Below, in pieces: positions 1 through 8,777 of a DNA stretch of 62,456 bases. This DNA is from Sulfitobacter sp. M39. Lineage in GTDB: Bacteria > Pseudomonadota > Alphaproteobacteria > Rhodobacterales > Rhodobacteraceae. The notes under the pieces are model-generated. The model had not been told where the DNA came from. It made no database searches and saw only the letters and a list, made by a program, of their open reading frames with translations. The translations under genes and the position numbers were made by a program. How positions within the stretch are numbered: position 1 is the first letter of the stretch; every line of letters begins with the position of its first letter. The stretch spans positions 1 through 62,456 of the forward strand of contig NZ_WMDZ01000004.1 of the NCBI RefSeq assembly GCF_021735935.1, written 5' to 3'.

Positions 1-612
1 CCTGACGGGCGCGTATCACTTTTGCATGCTGGGGCCGCAGCGCACGCAGCGATTGAGGCGGTAGTGAGCGGCAATGCCGGTGTTCTACGTCCGCCAGCGC
101 ATGACATTGCGGTAGTTAACCTATTCGAGCTGCTCCAGCGTTTTCACCGCGACTATCATGCCAACATCTACCCCGACCTTCGCGACCCTTTCACAAATGC
201 GCTATTTAATACTTATCGTGCAGCGTTGTATCCGAAAGGGTTCCCACGGCCGCTAAAGCTAAATACGGATGCGCGCGGGACGTTGTTCGAAGCTGTAAAA
301 GGCGGGGGTGGCGGACAAACTTTTTTGTCAACGACTTTGCCCACAGTAACTCGGGGTGATCACTTCCATTTAAATAAAGTCGAACGCTTTCTCGTAGTTC
401 AAGGCGAAGCGATTATTCGTATCCGCAAAGTTTTGAGCGACGTGGTTTGGGAATATCATGTTTCAGGCAATAATCCAGCGCCGGTGGACATGCCGACGCT
501 TCACACCCATTCGATTGAGAATGTTGGCGACACTGAGCTATTAACGCTTTTCTGGACACATGACCTTTTCGATCCAACTAACCCCGACACTTTTGCTGAC
601 AAGGTTCTATAA
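1..612 (+). CDS. capF: CapF/WbjC-type UDP-sugar 3-epimerase/reductase, C-terminal part (5' partial)
   Basis: The frame is open from base 1, so the gene begins outside the window start; its N-terminal half lies at 61949-62456. The visible part is the end of the reductase domain followed by a cupin-like C-terminal domain with conserved histidines and glutamate (TRGDHFHLNKVERFLVVQGE region). CapF enzymes have this two-domain layout: the cupin half epimerises C3 of the 4-keto sugar made by CapE and the SDR half reduces it, on the way to UDP-L-FucNAc. The stop overlaps the capG start (TAATG), so the two are translationally coupled. If the window is circular the gene is split by the linearisation point. 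Direct joining leaves one extra C and shifts the frame. Confidence 0.85.
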   Translation, partial: PDGRVSLLHAGAAAHAAIEAVVSGNAGVLRPPAHDIAVVNLFELLQRFHRDYHANIYPDLRDPFTNALFNTYRAALYPKGFPRPLKLNTDARGTLFEAVKGGGGGQTFLSTTLPTVTRGDHFHLNKVERFLVVQGEAIIRIRKVLSDVVWEYHVSGNNPAPVDMPTLHTHSIENVGDTELLTLFWTHDLFDPTNPDTFADKVL

Positions 613-1754
613 TGAAACGTCTCAAAGTTATGACTATTCTCGGCACCAGGCCCGAGATTATTCGTCTTTCGCGTGTAATGGCACGTCTTGACACCTACAC
701 TGACCATGTCGTTGTCCACACGGGTCAAAATTGGGACTACGAGCTAAATGAAGTTTTTTTTGAAGATCTTGGCGTACGCAAACCGGACCACTTTCTTGGT
801 ACGGGAGGCGGTACTTTAGGTGAGACACTAGGAAAGATTTTAATCGAAAGTGAGAAAGTTATTGCCATAGAAAAGCCTGACGCGGTTGTTGTTCTTGGAG
901 ATACCAATTCGGCGATTTCCGCAATAATGGCGCGGCGCATGAAGGTTCCGGTTTATCACATGGAGGCTGGCAACCGATCTTTTGATCGGAACGTTCCTGA
1001 AGAAACTAACCGTAAGCTGGTTGATCATATTTCAGACTTCAACTTGGTTTATACAGAGCACGCACGTCGGCACTTGCTTTCTGAGGGAGTTCATCACCGG
1101 CGTATATATTTAACCGGGTCACCGATGCGCGAAGTTCTTGATCATTACCTTGAAGATATTCAGGCATCGGATATACTGAAACGGATTGGCTTGAACGATC
1201 GTGGATACTTCATCGTCTCGCTGCATCGCGAAGAGAATGTTGATAGTGCGGCTCGCCTTTTACAATTGGTTAGTGCTCTCAACCGAATTGCTCAGCAGTA
1301 CGATATGCCAGTCATCGTCTCTACTCACCCGCGCACACGCAAACGCTTGGATGCGCTTACGGATGTCACGTTGGATAAGCGTGTACAGTGGATGAAGCCT
1401 TTCGGCTTCCACGATTACAATAAACTGCAGATGCGTGCTTTCTGTGCGATTTCTGACAGTGGGACGATCGCTGAGGAAAGCTCGATGCTTGGGTTTCCGG
1501 CAATTACACCGCGTGACGCAATTGAACGCCCTGAAGGTTTGGATGTTGGCTGCCTAATCATGACAGGGCTGAACGCTGATTCCATCTTGGACGGCATCGC
1601 TGCCATTACGAGTAGCTTCACGGCACGTGAGAATGACAACCTGTCCCACCCAGTGCCGTCCGACTATTGCATAAGAAACACCTCAGAGCGCGTAGTAAAT
1701 CTAATCATCGGAACAGCGCGCCTTTCTAATTCGTGGGATGGGATCAGAACGTAG
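612..1754 (+). CDS. capG: UDP-N-acetylglucosamine 2-epimerase family, CapG/WbjD type (UDP-L-FucNAc synthesis)
   Basis: This 380-residue protein begins with MTILGTRPEIIRLS and carries the EAGNRSFDRNVPEETNRK signature of the non-hydrolysing UDP-sugar 2-epimerases, in the form typical of WbjD/CapG rather than WecB. Downstream, VSLHREENVD and the SDSGTIAEES motif mark the UDP-binding C-lobe. CapG performs the last, C2-epimerising step from UDP-L-PneNAc to UDP-L-FucNAc. The ATG overlaps the capF stop. With capE and capF immediately upstream (across the window junction), all three dedicated FucNAc enzymes are present in the canonical order. Confidence 0.93.
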   Translation: MKRLKVMTILGTRPEIIRLSRVMARLDTYTDHVVVHTGQNWDYELNEVFFEDLGVRKPDHFLGTGGGTLGETLGKILIESEKVIAIEKPDAVVVLGDTNSAISAIMARRMKVPVYHMEAGNRSFDRNVPEETNRKLVDHISDFNLVYTEHARRHLLSEGVHHRRIYLTGSPMREVLDHYLEDIQASDILKRIGLNDRGYFIVSLHREENVDSAARLLQLVSALNRIAQQYDMPVIVSTHPRTRKRLDALTDVTLDKRVQWMKPFGFHDYNKLQMRAFCAISDSGTIAEESSMLGFPAITPRDAIERPEGLDVGCLIMTGLNADSILDGIAAITSSFTARENDNLSHPVPSDYCIRNTSERVVNLIIGTARLSNSWDGIRT

Positions 1755-1766
1755 ATGGCCAACTAA

Positions 1767-2354
1767 ATGACACGCGTAGATGTTACGATTAAGCGCTGTT
1801 TCGATATCGTTGCGGCAGCACTAGGACTGGCCATTTTGTGGCCAGTAATCGTTGTAGCGTGGAGACTTGCAGCGCGTGATACTGGTGCAACTGGGTTCTT
1901 CCGACAGGAACGTGTCGGTCGTGACGGAAAGCTATTCAAAGTGATAAAAATTCGCACGATGCGGGCAATGGACGGAACTACTATTACAACTGCAAGTGAC
2001 GACAGAATTACTCCTCTTGGGGCAAAGCTTAGGCGCTATAAAATAGATGAATTACCTCAACTTTGGAATGTGCTGATTGGGGATATGTCAGTCGTTGGAC
2101 CTAGACCAGATGTGCGTGGGTTTTTAGACTGCCTAGAAGGAGAAGATCGGAAACTTTTGCAGTTGCGCCCCGGTATTACTGGCCCTGCTAGCCTTAAATA
2201 TCGCGACGAGGAGCAAATGCTCGCCAACGTTAAAAATCCGGAGCAGCACAATACATATGTAATTTGGCCAGACAAAGTTCGGATAAATCTCGAATATATG
2301 CGAAACTGGAGTTTCGTTGAGGATATACGTATTATTTTGAGGACAATTTCTTAA
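1767..2354 (+). CDS. initiating sugar-phosphate transferase (PglC/WcaJ catalytic-core type)
   Basis: At 195 residues this is a minimal polyprenyl-phosphate sugar-1-phosphate transferase, without the multi-span N-terminal region of WcaJ/WbaP proteins. One hydrophobic re-entrant helix lies near the N terminus (residues ~12-32). It is followed by FRQERVGRDGKLFKVIKIRTM and the catalytic Asp-Glu dyad within DELPQLWNVL, then SVVGPRP. These are the hallmarks of the monotopic superfamily. It should transfer the first sugar phosphate to undecaprenyl phosphate at the inner face of the cytoplasmic membrane. The gene follows capG and its stop overlaps the next start (TAATG). A PglE-like aminotransferase two genes on and a PglF-like dehydratase at 56750 suggest a bacillosamine-type first sugar, but UDP-FucNAc is also possible. 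Confidence 0.88.
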   Translation: MTRVDVTIKRCFDIVAAALGLAILWPVIVVAWRLAARDTGATGFFRQERVGRDGKLFKVIKIRTMRAMDGTTITTASDDRITPLGAKLRRYKIDELPQLWNVLIGDMSVVGPRPDVRGFLDCLEGEDRKLLQLRPGITGPASLKYRDEEQMLANVKNPEQHNTYVIWPDKVRINLEYMRNWSFVEDIRIILRTIS

Positions 2355-3244
2355 TGTCAGATGAAGAATATGCCCCGCTCCCTTTTACTCCGCTGATAAT
2401 TATAGGGGCAGGGAGATCAGGGACCAACGCCCTTCGTGACGCATTAACGCGACTGCAGGATTTCGAAACTTGGCCGTGCGACGAAATCAATCCGATTTGG
2501 CGGCACGGCAATCTCGACTTACCCACTGATGAAATACCGCCCGAACGGGCGACACCCGTTGTACGACAAGCAATCCGTTCTTCATTTTATAGGATTTGGC
2601 AGAAACAAGGTTGCCCTAGATTCGTTGTGGAGAAAACATGCGCAAATACGTTGCGTGTGCCGTTTGTCGATGCGGTCCTACCCGAGGCACTATATATACA
2701 TATTGTACGGAATGGGTTTGACATCATTGTTTCCGCGCGTAAGCGTTGGCGCGGCGAGTTGGAGGTACCGAGCCTATCTTACTATGCGGCAAAGGCCCGA
2801 TATGCACCACTTTCTGACCTGCCACGCTATGCCGTTTCCGCGCTAAGAAACCGACTGGCCATTAGGTTTGGTCGTCAAGAGCATTTCGACTCTTGGGGGC
2901 CGCGCTTTTCAGAGTTGGGTAGCCTTTCGGGAGCCCCTTTAGACGAGATAGTCGCTCGGCAATGGGCTGCTTGCGTTACCTCTAGCGATGCGGCATTTGC
3001 GCAAATCATGGATTCCCGAGTGTATCAAATGCGCTACGAGGACTTCACTAATAATCCCGCGGACAGCTTGGCTGACATAACAAAATGGCTCGGGGTAGCC
3101 GCTAGGCAAACGCAACTCATAGAAGCGACATCCTCAATCACAGCGTCCTCTGTCGGCAAAGGCTTGGCCGCTTCCGAAACTTTGCCCGAAAAAATTAAGT
3201 CCTTGCTCGCCCCCTCAATGCGTGCTCACGGCTATCAGGAATAG
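2354..3244 (+). CDS. PAPS-dependent sulfotransferase family protein 1
   Basis: The 296-residue protein starts with a 5'-phosphosulfate-binding P-loop-like motif, IIGAGRSGTNALRDAL (residues ~15-30). The 3'-phosphate-binding region is recognisable at LYIHIVRNGFDIIVSARKRW, and MRYEDFTNNP near residue 228 is typical of the family. Such enzymes move sulfate from PAPS to a hydroxyl or amine. The start overlaps the stop of the initiating transferase and the protein is embedded in the glycan operon, so a sugar acceptor is likely. A PAPS synthetase is encoded at 58951. The acceptor sugar and position cannot be read from sequence. Confidence 0.82.
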   Translation: MSDEEYAPLPFTPLIIIGAGRSGTNALRDALTRLQDFETWPCDEINPIWRHGNLDLPTDEIPPERATPVVRQAIRSSFYRIWQKQGCPRFVVEKTCANTLRVPFVDAVLPEALYIHIVRNGFDIIVSARKRWRGELEVPSLSYYAAKARYAPLSDLPRYAVSALRNRLAIRFGRQEHFDSWGPRFSELGSLSGAPLDEIVARQWAACVTSSDAAFAQIMDSRVYQMRYEDFTNNPADSLADITKWLGVAARQTQLIEATSSITASSVGKGLAASETLPEKIKSLLAPSMRAHGYQE

Positions 3245-3254
3245 GAATAAACTA

Positions 3255-4385
3255 GTGCGTATCTGGCTATCTCGCCCTCACATGTCCGGTCGCGAAGAGA
3301 CCTATGTAGCTCAGGCGTTCGAAAGCAACTTTATTGCCCCTTTGGGCCCGCAGCTGGATGCCTTCGAGGCTTCGGTAGCCGATTATCTTGGCGGGGGGGT
3401 CTATTGCGTTGGGCTATCTTCAGGGTCCGCAGCGCTACATTTAGCTTTGCGCCTAGTTGGTGTTGAACCTGGTGATGAGGTTTGGATATCTTCGATGACC
3501 TTTGCTGGAGGGATTTTTCCAGTACTCTACATGGGCGCGACTCCTGTCTTCTTTGATCTTGATCCACTGAGCTGGACTATTGACGTGGCCGCTCTTGGAA
3601 ATGAACTGGAAAAAGCTGCTAGGTTGGGGAACCTACCTAAAGTGATCGTACCAACAGATCTCTACGGTCAAAGCGTTGATATCGAACCGCTCGAAAAACT
3701 TTCCGCTCAATATGGTGTCAAACTGGTAGTGGATAGTGCAGAAAGCTTGGGTGCGTCATATAAGGAAGGGCGCAAATGTGGTACCGGAGGCGATGTATCC
3801 ATCCTATCGTTCAACGGGAATAAAATTATCACCACTTCGGGTGGCGGAATGCTCATCACCCGATCTGAGGCAATCGCAAATGAAGCGCGCTTTCTTGCAA
3901 GCCAAGCGCGCGATTCTGCCCCACATTACGAGCATTCTACGTTCGGTTATAACTACCGTCTTTCGAATGTCTGTGCAGCGATTGGTATCGGCCAGATGGA
4001 AGTTTTAGATGACCGCGTGGCCGCTCGCCGGTCTATCCACGCTCGCTACCGTACTGATTTAGATCTGCCCGGCTTTAGTTTCATGCCTGAACCTGCTGGA
4101 TATCACTCAACCCATTGGCTAACCGCGATTTCAGTTGATCCTAACAACGCGGGCGTGAGTAGAGAGGATATTCGAGAGATGTTAATGGAACACGGAATCG
4201 AATCTCGCCCGCTTTGGAAGCCCATGCACATGCAACCTCTATTTGCCGGAGCGCAATATATTGGTTCTGGGGTTGATGAACGGCTTTTCGAGACTGGGCT
4301 GTGTCTACCTTCAGGCAGTGATATGAGCGAAGCGCAACAAAGCGAGGTAATCGACCGCATTCAAGCGCTGGTCGATAAAGCTTAA
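3255..4385 (+). CDS. DegT/DnrJ/EryC1 aminotransferase, PglE-like nucleotide-sugar aminotransferase
   Basis: A PLP-dependent type I-fold enzyme of 376 residues. I chose the GTG at 3255: an AGGA precedes it, and RIWLSRPHMSGREETYVAQAF matches the usual start of PglE-type enzymes; an upstream ATG at 3222 would overlap the previous gene. SFNGNKIITTSGGG contains the Schiff-base lysine, and DSAESLGASYKEG is the PLP-phosphate region. These enzymes aminate C4 of UDP-4-keto-6-deoxy-GlcNAc, which would be supplied by the dehydratase at 56750. No PglD-like left-handed beta-helix acetyltransferase is encoded nearby, so the fate of the 4-amino group is open. Confidence 0.88.
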   Translation: MRIWLSRPHMSGREETYVAQAFESNFIAPLGPQLDAFEASVADYLGGGVYCVGLSSGSAALHLALRLVGVEPGDEVWISSMTFAGGIFPVLYMGATPVFFDLDPLSWTIDVAALGNELEKAARLGNLPKVIVPTDLYGQSVDIEPLEKLSAQYGVKLVVDSAESLGASYKEGRKCGTGGDVSILSFNGNKIITTSGGGMLITRSEAIANEARFLASQARDSAPHYEHSTFGYNYRLSNVCAAIGIGQMEVLDDRVAARRSIHARYRTDLDLPGFSFMPEPAGYHSTHWLTAISVDPNNAGVSREDIREMLMEHGIESRPLWKPMHMQPLFAGAQYIGSGVDERLFETGLCLPSGSDMSEAQQSEVIDRIQALVDKA

Positions 4386-4388
4386 ACA

Positions 4389-5576
4389 ATGAAAGTGCTC
4401 CTAACACATCGTTTTTTCTGGCCGGACACCGCACCATACGCGGTGATTCTGCGTACAATTGGTGACGCACTGGCCGAAGCCGGGCACGAAGTCCACGTTT
4501 TGTCTTCATTGCCATCCTACCGGTCAGATACACGATCATCCGCCCGAAAACACGAACGACTTGGTGCGCTTGAAGTGCGTCGGATTTGGGTGTTCAGGGA
4601 TGAAAAAAGAAATTCGCTGCGTCGCCTAGCGAACGTGGTACTTTATTGCTTTGCATTGTTCTCAAGAATATTGCTCTTGCGTCCAGGCGTCGTGACCGCA
4701 TCAACATTTCCGCCGGTAATTGCCGCTTGGAGCGCTTGCCTAGCAGCGAGACTGGTAGGTGCAAAATTTGTGTATCATATTCAGGACATCCATCCTGAAA
4801 TATCGATTATCAGCGGGGGCGGTCTGGGACGAGGCCTGCCAATGAAAGCTTTACTGTGGCTTGATAACCAAACACTTAGACGCGCCGATACGATTATTAC
4901 TTTGTCCGAAGATATGGCCGATACATTGCGCGCGCGCGGGTTGGGACCACTGCCGATCACACTGATCAATAATCCCGCTATAAGTTCTGACGACAAACCC
5001 ATCACACCACCTTCCGAATTAGTCAAATCACCGGACAAGATTCGGGTGGTTTTTGCCGGTAACCATGGACGCTACCAGAACCTCCCCCTCCTAGCAGAAG
5101 GGGTGGCGCGTTGCTTTGAGGCCCACCCCGAACTAGAACTGATGTTTCTAGGTGACGGTATGGCACTGGGCGAGCTTAAGTCTCGCTGGGGGGACCATCC
5201 ACAGGTATGCTTTGTTCCGTTTCTACCCTTCGCTGAAGCGCGCGATATTATCAGCCAAGCGGATATTGGACTAGTCTCACTGTCGCCCGGTATCTATCGC
5301 GCGGCTTATCCTTCGAAAGTTTTATCATATGCAGGGCTAGGCGTTCCCATGTTGGCTCTTGTAGAGCCAGAAAGTGAACTAGCGAAAGCTCTTTGTGAAA
5401 ACGGGATTGGATCGGTTCCAGTTGAAAACACGCCTGAGGCCGTCGCATACGCCCTTGAGGAACTGCTGAGCAGAAGGGTAGCGTCGAATTCAGTAGTTGA
5501 GTGGCACCAAACCATCGCGGGAAGCGCGCAGATTCTTGCGCGGTGGCGCTTGCTTATGCAGGGGATGGAACAATGA
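4389..5576 (+). CDS. GT4-type glycosyltransferase (WbuB/WbjE-like)
   Basis: The 395-residue GT-B protein begins MKVLLTHRFFWPDTAPYAVI, the opening typical of WbuB-like transferases that accompany FucNAc gene sets. HIQDIHPEISI lies in the N-lobe. The C-lobe has VVFAGNHGRYQNLPLL, FLGDG and YPSKVLSYAGLGVPML, followed by the acidic donor-binding segment. It probably transfers FucNAc or a related amino sugar to the lipid-linked acceptor in the cytoplasm. The start lies 3 nt after the aminotransferase stop and its own stop overlaps the next ATG. Donor assignment is by context only. Confidence 0.86.
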   Translation: MKVLLTHRFFWPDTAPYAVILRTIGDALAEAGHEVHVLSSLPSYRSDTRSSARKHERLGALEVRRIWVFRDEKRNSLRRLANVVLYCFALFSRILLLRPGVVTASTFPPVIAAWSACLAARLVGAKFVYHIQDIHPEISIISGGGLGRGLPMKALLWLDNQTLRRADTIITLSEDMADTLRARGLGPLPITLINNPAISSDDKPITPPSELVKSPDKIRVVFAGNHGRYQNLPLLAEGVARCFEAHPELELMFLGDGMALGELKSRWGDHPQVCFVPFLPFAEARDIISQADIGLVSLSPGIYRAAYPSKVLSYAGLGVPMLALVEPESELAKALCENGIGSVPVENTPEAVAYALEELLSRRVASNSVVEWHQTIAGSAQILARWRLLMQGMEQ

Positions 5577-6733
5577 ACAATGGGCAGATTGATCACCCCC
5601 GACATTCGCGGCAGCGTCATCTAATGATTGATGCCCTTAACCTTGCGCGTGGCGGGGGGGTTGTTGTTATGTGGCGGCTTGCCTTTGCCTTTGCATCTAA
5701 GGGCTATCGGGTAACTGTTCTTACAGCGCGTGACTTGCCGGGAGCCAATTCAGCAGGCAGTGGAGTTGAAATCATCGTTCAACCAAGCGCTCGGGGAGGA
5801 CTACGTGCTATGCTGTATCGTCTGTTCCGTTTGACGGCTCGGGCAAAGTATATTGGTGCCGATGCAGTGCTTGGTTTTAACTACCATGCGAAGGTAACTT
5901 TGCCGCAGGTTACCTATCACATCAATATTATACCATTTCTTGAGTTCGATGCGCGTCGCAAAGCAGTAGGCTACTTGCGGGCAATAACGCAGCGCCTAGC
6001 TGCCCGTTCTGCACTGCGACGGTCAACAGCCAACATCTTCGAATCTGATTATGTTCGGACGTTGGCAGCACGTAGTGGCATTACAATTCGCAATCCAACC
6101 GTCGCGTACATCGGTGCTGAAGAACAAGACCATCTCTCAGTATGTACCAATTATCGATTGTCAGGACCGTTTGTGACCGTGACCAGTGGCGCACCGCACA
6201 AGAGAAATGACCTTACTCTCACTTTTTTTCGGAGGATTCTTGCTAAAGAGCCCAATGCAAAGTTAGTAATAGTCGGTGATGTTGGCGCTATCCGAGCCGG
6301 ACTTTCGGCTGAAGACCGTAAATTTATCGACGCCTCGGATCAAGTATCTTTCAAAGGCTATCTTGCACGCGACCAACTCTATGAGTTGCTTGCTCAAGCT
6401 AGAGCACTGATTGTTTTTTCCGAACTCGAAAGCTTTTTCATGGTAGCAATCGAAGCTATGTCAGTCGGTTGCCCCGTTATTGCCGCTGACGGCACGTCAA
6501 TCCGTGAGAGTGTTGGCTCAGCTGCATTGGTCGTGCCGGCAGGTGATGTCGACGCTGCCGTGTCCGCAGCAGGACTACTCACCACCCCCGAAGTGTTCGC
6601 GCGCCAGGAAGCAGTCGGGCGCAAATGGGCCTCGACTTTTGAAGCTGACAAATGTGCAAATTCCTTTGTTGCCGCTTTCGAAAATGCAATATGGCCTACT
6701 AGCGAAACAGTGGAAGGAAAGCGCCGCCCATGA
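5573..6733 (+). CDS. glycosyltransferase family 1/4 protein
   Basis: The ATG at 5573 overlaps the preceding stop (ATGA), which fixes the start; a longer in-frame version from 5501 would run inside the upstream gene. The 386-residue protein has the two-Rossmann GT-B layout: MIDALNLARGGGVVVMWRLA at the N terminus, VTSGAPHKRNDL at the inter-lobe region, and ESFFMVAIEAMSVGCPVIAAD with the EX7E-like acidic pair of retaining GT4 enzymes. It should be a cytoplasmic sugar transferase for the repeat unit. The donor is unknown; rhamnose or uronic acid donors are encoded on the same plasmid. Confidence 0.85.
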   Translation: MNNGQIDHPRHSRQRHLMIDALNLARGGGVVVMWRLAFAFASKGYRVTVLTARDLPGANSAGSGVEIIVQPSARGGLRAMLYRLFRLTARAKYIGADAVLGFNYHAKVTLPQVTYHINIIPFLEFDARRKAVGYLRAITQRLAARSALRRSTANIFESDYVRTLAARSGITIRNPTVAYIGAEEQDHLSVCTNYRLSGPFVTVTSGAPHKRNDLTLTFFRRILAKEPNAKLVIVGDVGAIRAGLSAEDRKFIDASDQVSFKGYLARDQLYELLAQARALIVFSELESFFMVAIEAMSVGCPVIAADGTSIRESVGSAALVVPAGDVDAAVSAAGLLTTPEVFARQEAVGRKWASTFEADKCANSFVAAFENAIWPTSETVEGKRRP

Positions 6734-7647
6734 AGATTTGGAAACGACTATTGGCATTTTCAGAGCGGAATCGCGGAGCGCTTTTCCGCAATGCAATTCG
6801 GCAGACAGCAGTCCGTATCTGGATTCGCTATAAGTTATGGCGTTTTTTTGGCCCAATATTGCCAGCTCGTGATCCGAAAACATGGGTGTTTATGGCAGGA
6901 TGCTACAATTCCGGTACAACTATTCTGCGTGAGATGATCGGCGCTCATCCCGATGTAGCGTCGCTTCCCCGCGAAGGGGTTGAGATGACAGAGGCATTTC
7001 CCGATCTTGAGGCGGGAGGATGGGTGAGAATGTGGTATCGGAATGCAAAGGCTGCTGACCTTACAAATCGCGATCCGCATTCTTTGGCGCGCAGAGCAAA
7101 GCGAGACTGGTCACTTTGGTGGCGGCGCGGCGCACCGGTATTTATTGAGAAGTCAATTATCCATGGGGCGTGGATGCCTACGTTGGATGCTGGATTTCCT
7201 AACGCACGGTTCATTGGCGTGATTCGTAATGGGTACTGTGTTTGTGAAGGTATTCGGCGTCGGGCGCGACCGAATGATGCAGCCCGTTCGGCGATAGATA
7301 GTGATGTTTACCCAATTGAGGAAGTGGGCCGCCAGTGGAACTTCGCTAATAAAACCCTTCTCCGCGACCGTGCAGTGGTCCAGAATTATCATGAAGTCCG
7401 CTATGAAAACTTTGCCGCCGAACCGCTTAAAACTATCCAATCCATCTTTACCTTTATTGGTGTAGACCCAGACGTAGTTATGATTCGGAATGACGGACAG
7501 CTGGAAATTGGCGGACGAACGTTCAGGATACAAAATCAGAATGCCGAAAGCTTGAGCCGACTTGAAGCATCCGAGAAGGACCGCTTGTGGTCCGAGATCG
7601 GGCCAATGATGACAGAACTTTCTTACCTGAAGGAAACATCGTCATGA
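6730..7647 (+). CDS. PAPS-dependent sulfotransferase family protein 2
   Basis: The 305-residue protein has a basic N terminus of about 45 residues and then the 5'-PAPS motif VFMAGCYNSGTTILREMI. RFIGVIRNGYCVCEGIRRRA is the 3'-phosphate-binding part, and VRYENFAAEPLKTIQSIF is a common family signature. It is start/stop coupled to both neighbours (ATGA on each side), so it belongs to the same polycistronic message as the glycosyltransferases. It is clearly different in sequence from the first sulfotransferase, which suggests a different acceptor. Its exact substrate is not deducible. Confidence 0.8.
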   Translation: MKIWKRLLAFSERNRGALFRNAIRQTAVRIWIRYKLWRFFGPILPARDPKTWVFMAGCYNSGTTILREMIGAHPDVASLPREGVEMTEAFPDLEAGGWVRMWYRNAKAADLTNRDPHSLARRAKRDWSLWWRRGAPVFIEKSIIHGAWMPTLDAGFPNARFIGVIRNGYCVCEGIRRRARPNDAARSAIDSDVYPIEEVGRQWNFANKTLLRDRAVVQNYHEVRYENFAAEPLKTIQSIFTFIGVDPDVVMIRNDGQLEIGGRTFRIQNQNAESLSRLEASEKDRLWSEIGPMMTELSYLKETSS

Positions 7648-8534
7648 ACCCAAAGAAGGGCAATGTACGCCTATCACTTGATTTCGAATGCGGATGGGGG
7701 GTTGCACAGGGCGGGGGATGGCGCCGAGCGGAGGCTTCTGGTGTATATCGAAATTTGCGGCCGGCGCTGCGTCGTTTTACCCAACGGCTGGAGGAGCTAG
7801 AGCTCTCCTTCACTTGGGCAGTTGTAGGTGGAATGATTGAGGATCCACACGCACGGGATCTTTCCCATTTGCGTGGCGCATTTGATCGCGACATGAAGAC
7901 ATTTTTAGCCGAGGCGGAAGACTTTACAGTTGATGGACGCGATCTTTTGGACATGGTCACCAACTTGAAGACAAAACAGACCTTCGCGACGCATACCTAT
8001 TCTCATTTGCTGTTCTCGGACCCAGAACAAGATATCAATGTTGTCACGGAAGATTTGACGCGAGCCATCGCTGTCAACACACGGCTAGGACTGGATGCAA
8101 GTCGTCTAGTTTTTCCTCGCAATCACGTTGGACACATCGGCATTCTGAAAGATCTTGGAATAACCCATGTCCGCATGCCACCTGCAAACAGTAAGAACCC
8201 CACAGCACGTATCGGAGCTTTAAAACGTGGGCTTGCGCTAATGGCCCGGCCGGTGGCCGTAGTCACCGAGCGAGTGGATGAGACTGGCATTGTATGCCAC
8301 CACGCCAGCGAACTTCTGAATTGGGGCGTTTCCGCTTCAGTACTAAAGCGTAAATTGATACAGCGTCGTAGAAAGCTTGCTCTTGAAGAAGCAGTGCGAG
8401 GAGGCGACATTCACTTCTGGGTACATCCTTTTGATCTGGTGCAGACCAAAGGTTTGGAAGGCGACATATTCGCGATGCTAACGCACATTGCGAACTTACG
8501 AGAGCAAAGCGTGATCGACGTTGGTGGGTTTTGA
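7644..8534 (+). CDS. polysaccharide deacetylase (NodB-like domain)
   Basis: The start is the ATG at 7644 that overlaps the previous stop. The 296-residue protein opens with MNPKKGNVRLSLDFECGWG, where DFE supplies the metal-ligand Asp of carbohydrate esterase family 4. THTYSHLLFS gives the metal-binding histidine pair. No signal peptide is visible, so it would act in the cytoplasm on a nucleotide sugar or lipid-linked intermediate, unlike secreted NodB relatives. N-deacetylation would create free amines that could then be N-sulfated. This is the last gene of the tightly coupled run. Confidence 0.8.
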   Translation: MNPKKGNVRLSLDFECGWGVAQGGGWRRAEASGVYRNLRPALRRFTQRLEELELSFTWAVVGGMIEDPHARDLSHLRGAFDRDMKTFLAEAEDFTVDGRDLLDMVTNLKTKQTFATHTYSHLLFSDPEQDINVVTEDLTRAIAVNTRLGLDASRLVFPRNHVGHIGILKDLGITHVRMPPANSKNPTARIGALKRGLALMARPVAVVTERVDETGIVCHHASELLNWGVSASVLKRKLIQRRRKLALEEAVRGGDIHFWVHPFDLVQTKGLEGDIFAMLTHIANLREQSVIDVGGF

Positions 8535-8777
8535 GAATGTGATTTAAATCACTATTCTGATATAAACCAGAAGCAAGGACTGGCAGGTTTTGGTAAGAAA
8601 CTCCCTGCCGGAGGTCATTACGGCCGAGGAGTTTTTTCGCCCATGTTTCATCAATTTCATAATCTTAGTGTTCAAACTGAGGGCAATGCAATCGTTATAT
8701 CCGCCATTAAAGCATTCACGCCAAAAAATTCCTGAATTGCAATTAAACTTCGCGGCGAAAATAAAATAGAATGAGTA
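8535..8777. other. non-coding AT-rich spacer with a strong inverted repeat
   Basis: A perfect 14-bp palindrome, GTGATTTAAATCAC, lies at 8539-8552, directly after the deacetylase stop, and is extended by AGAAT/ATTCT arms. It lacks a clean T run but may end the upstream message or act as an operator. The rest is AT-rich and I see no convincing gene; a minus-strand 82-codon frame has no recognisable features. Confidence 0.5.
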
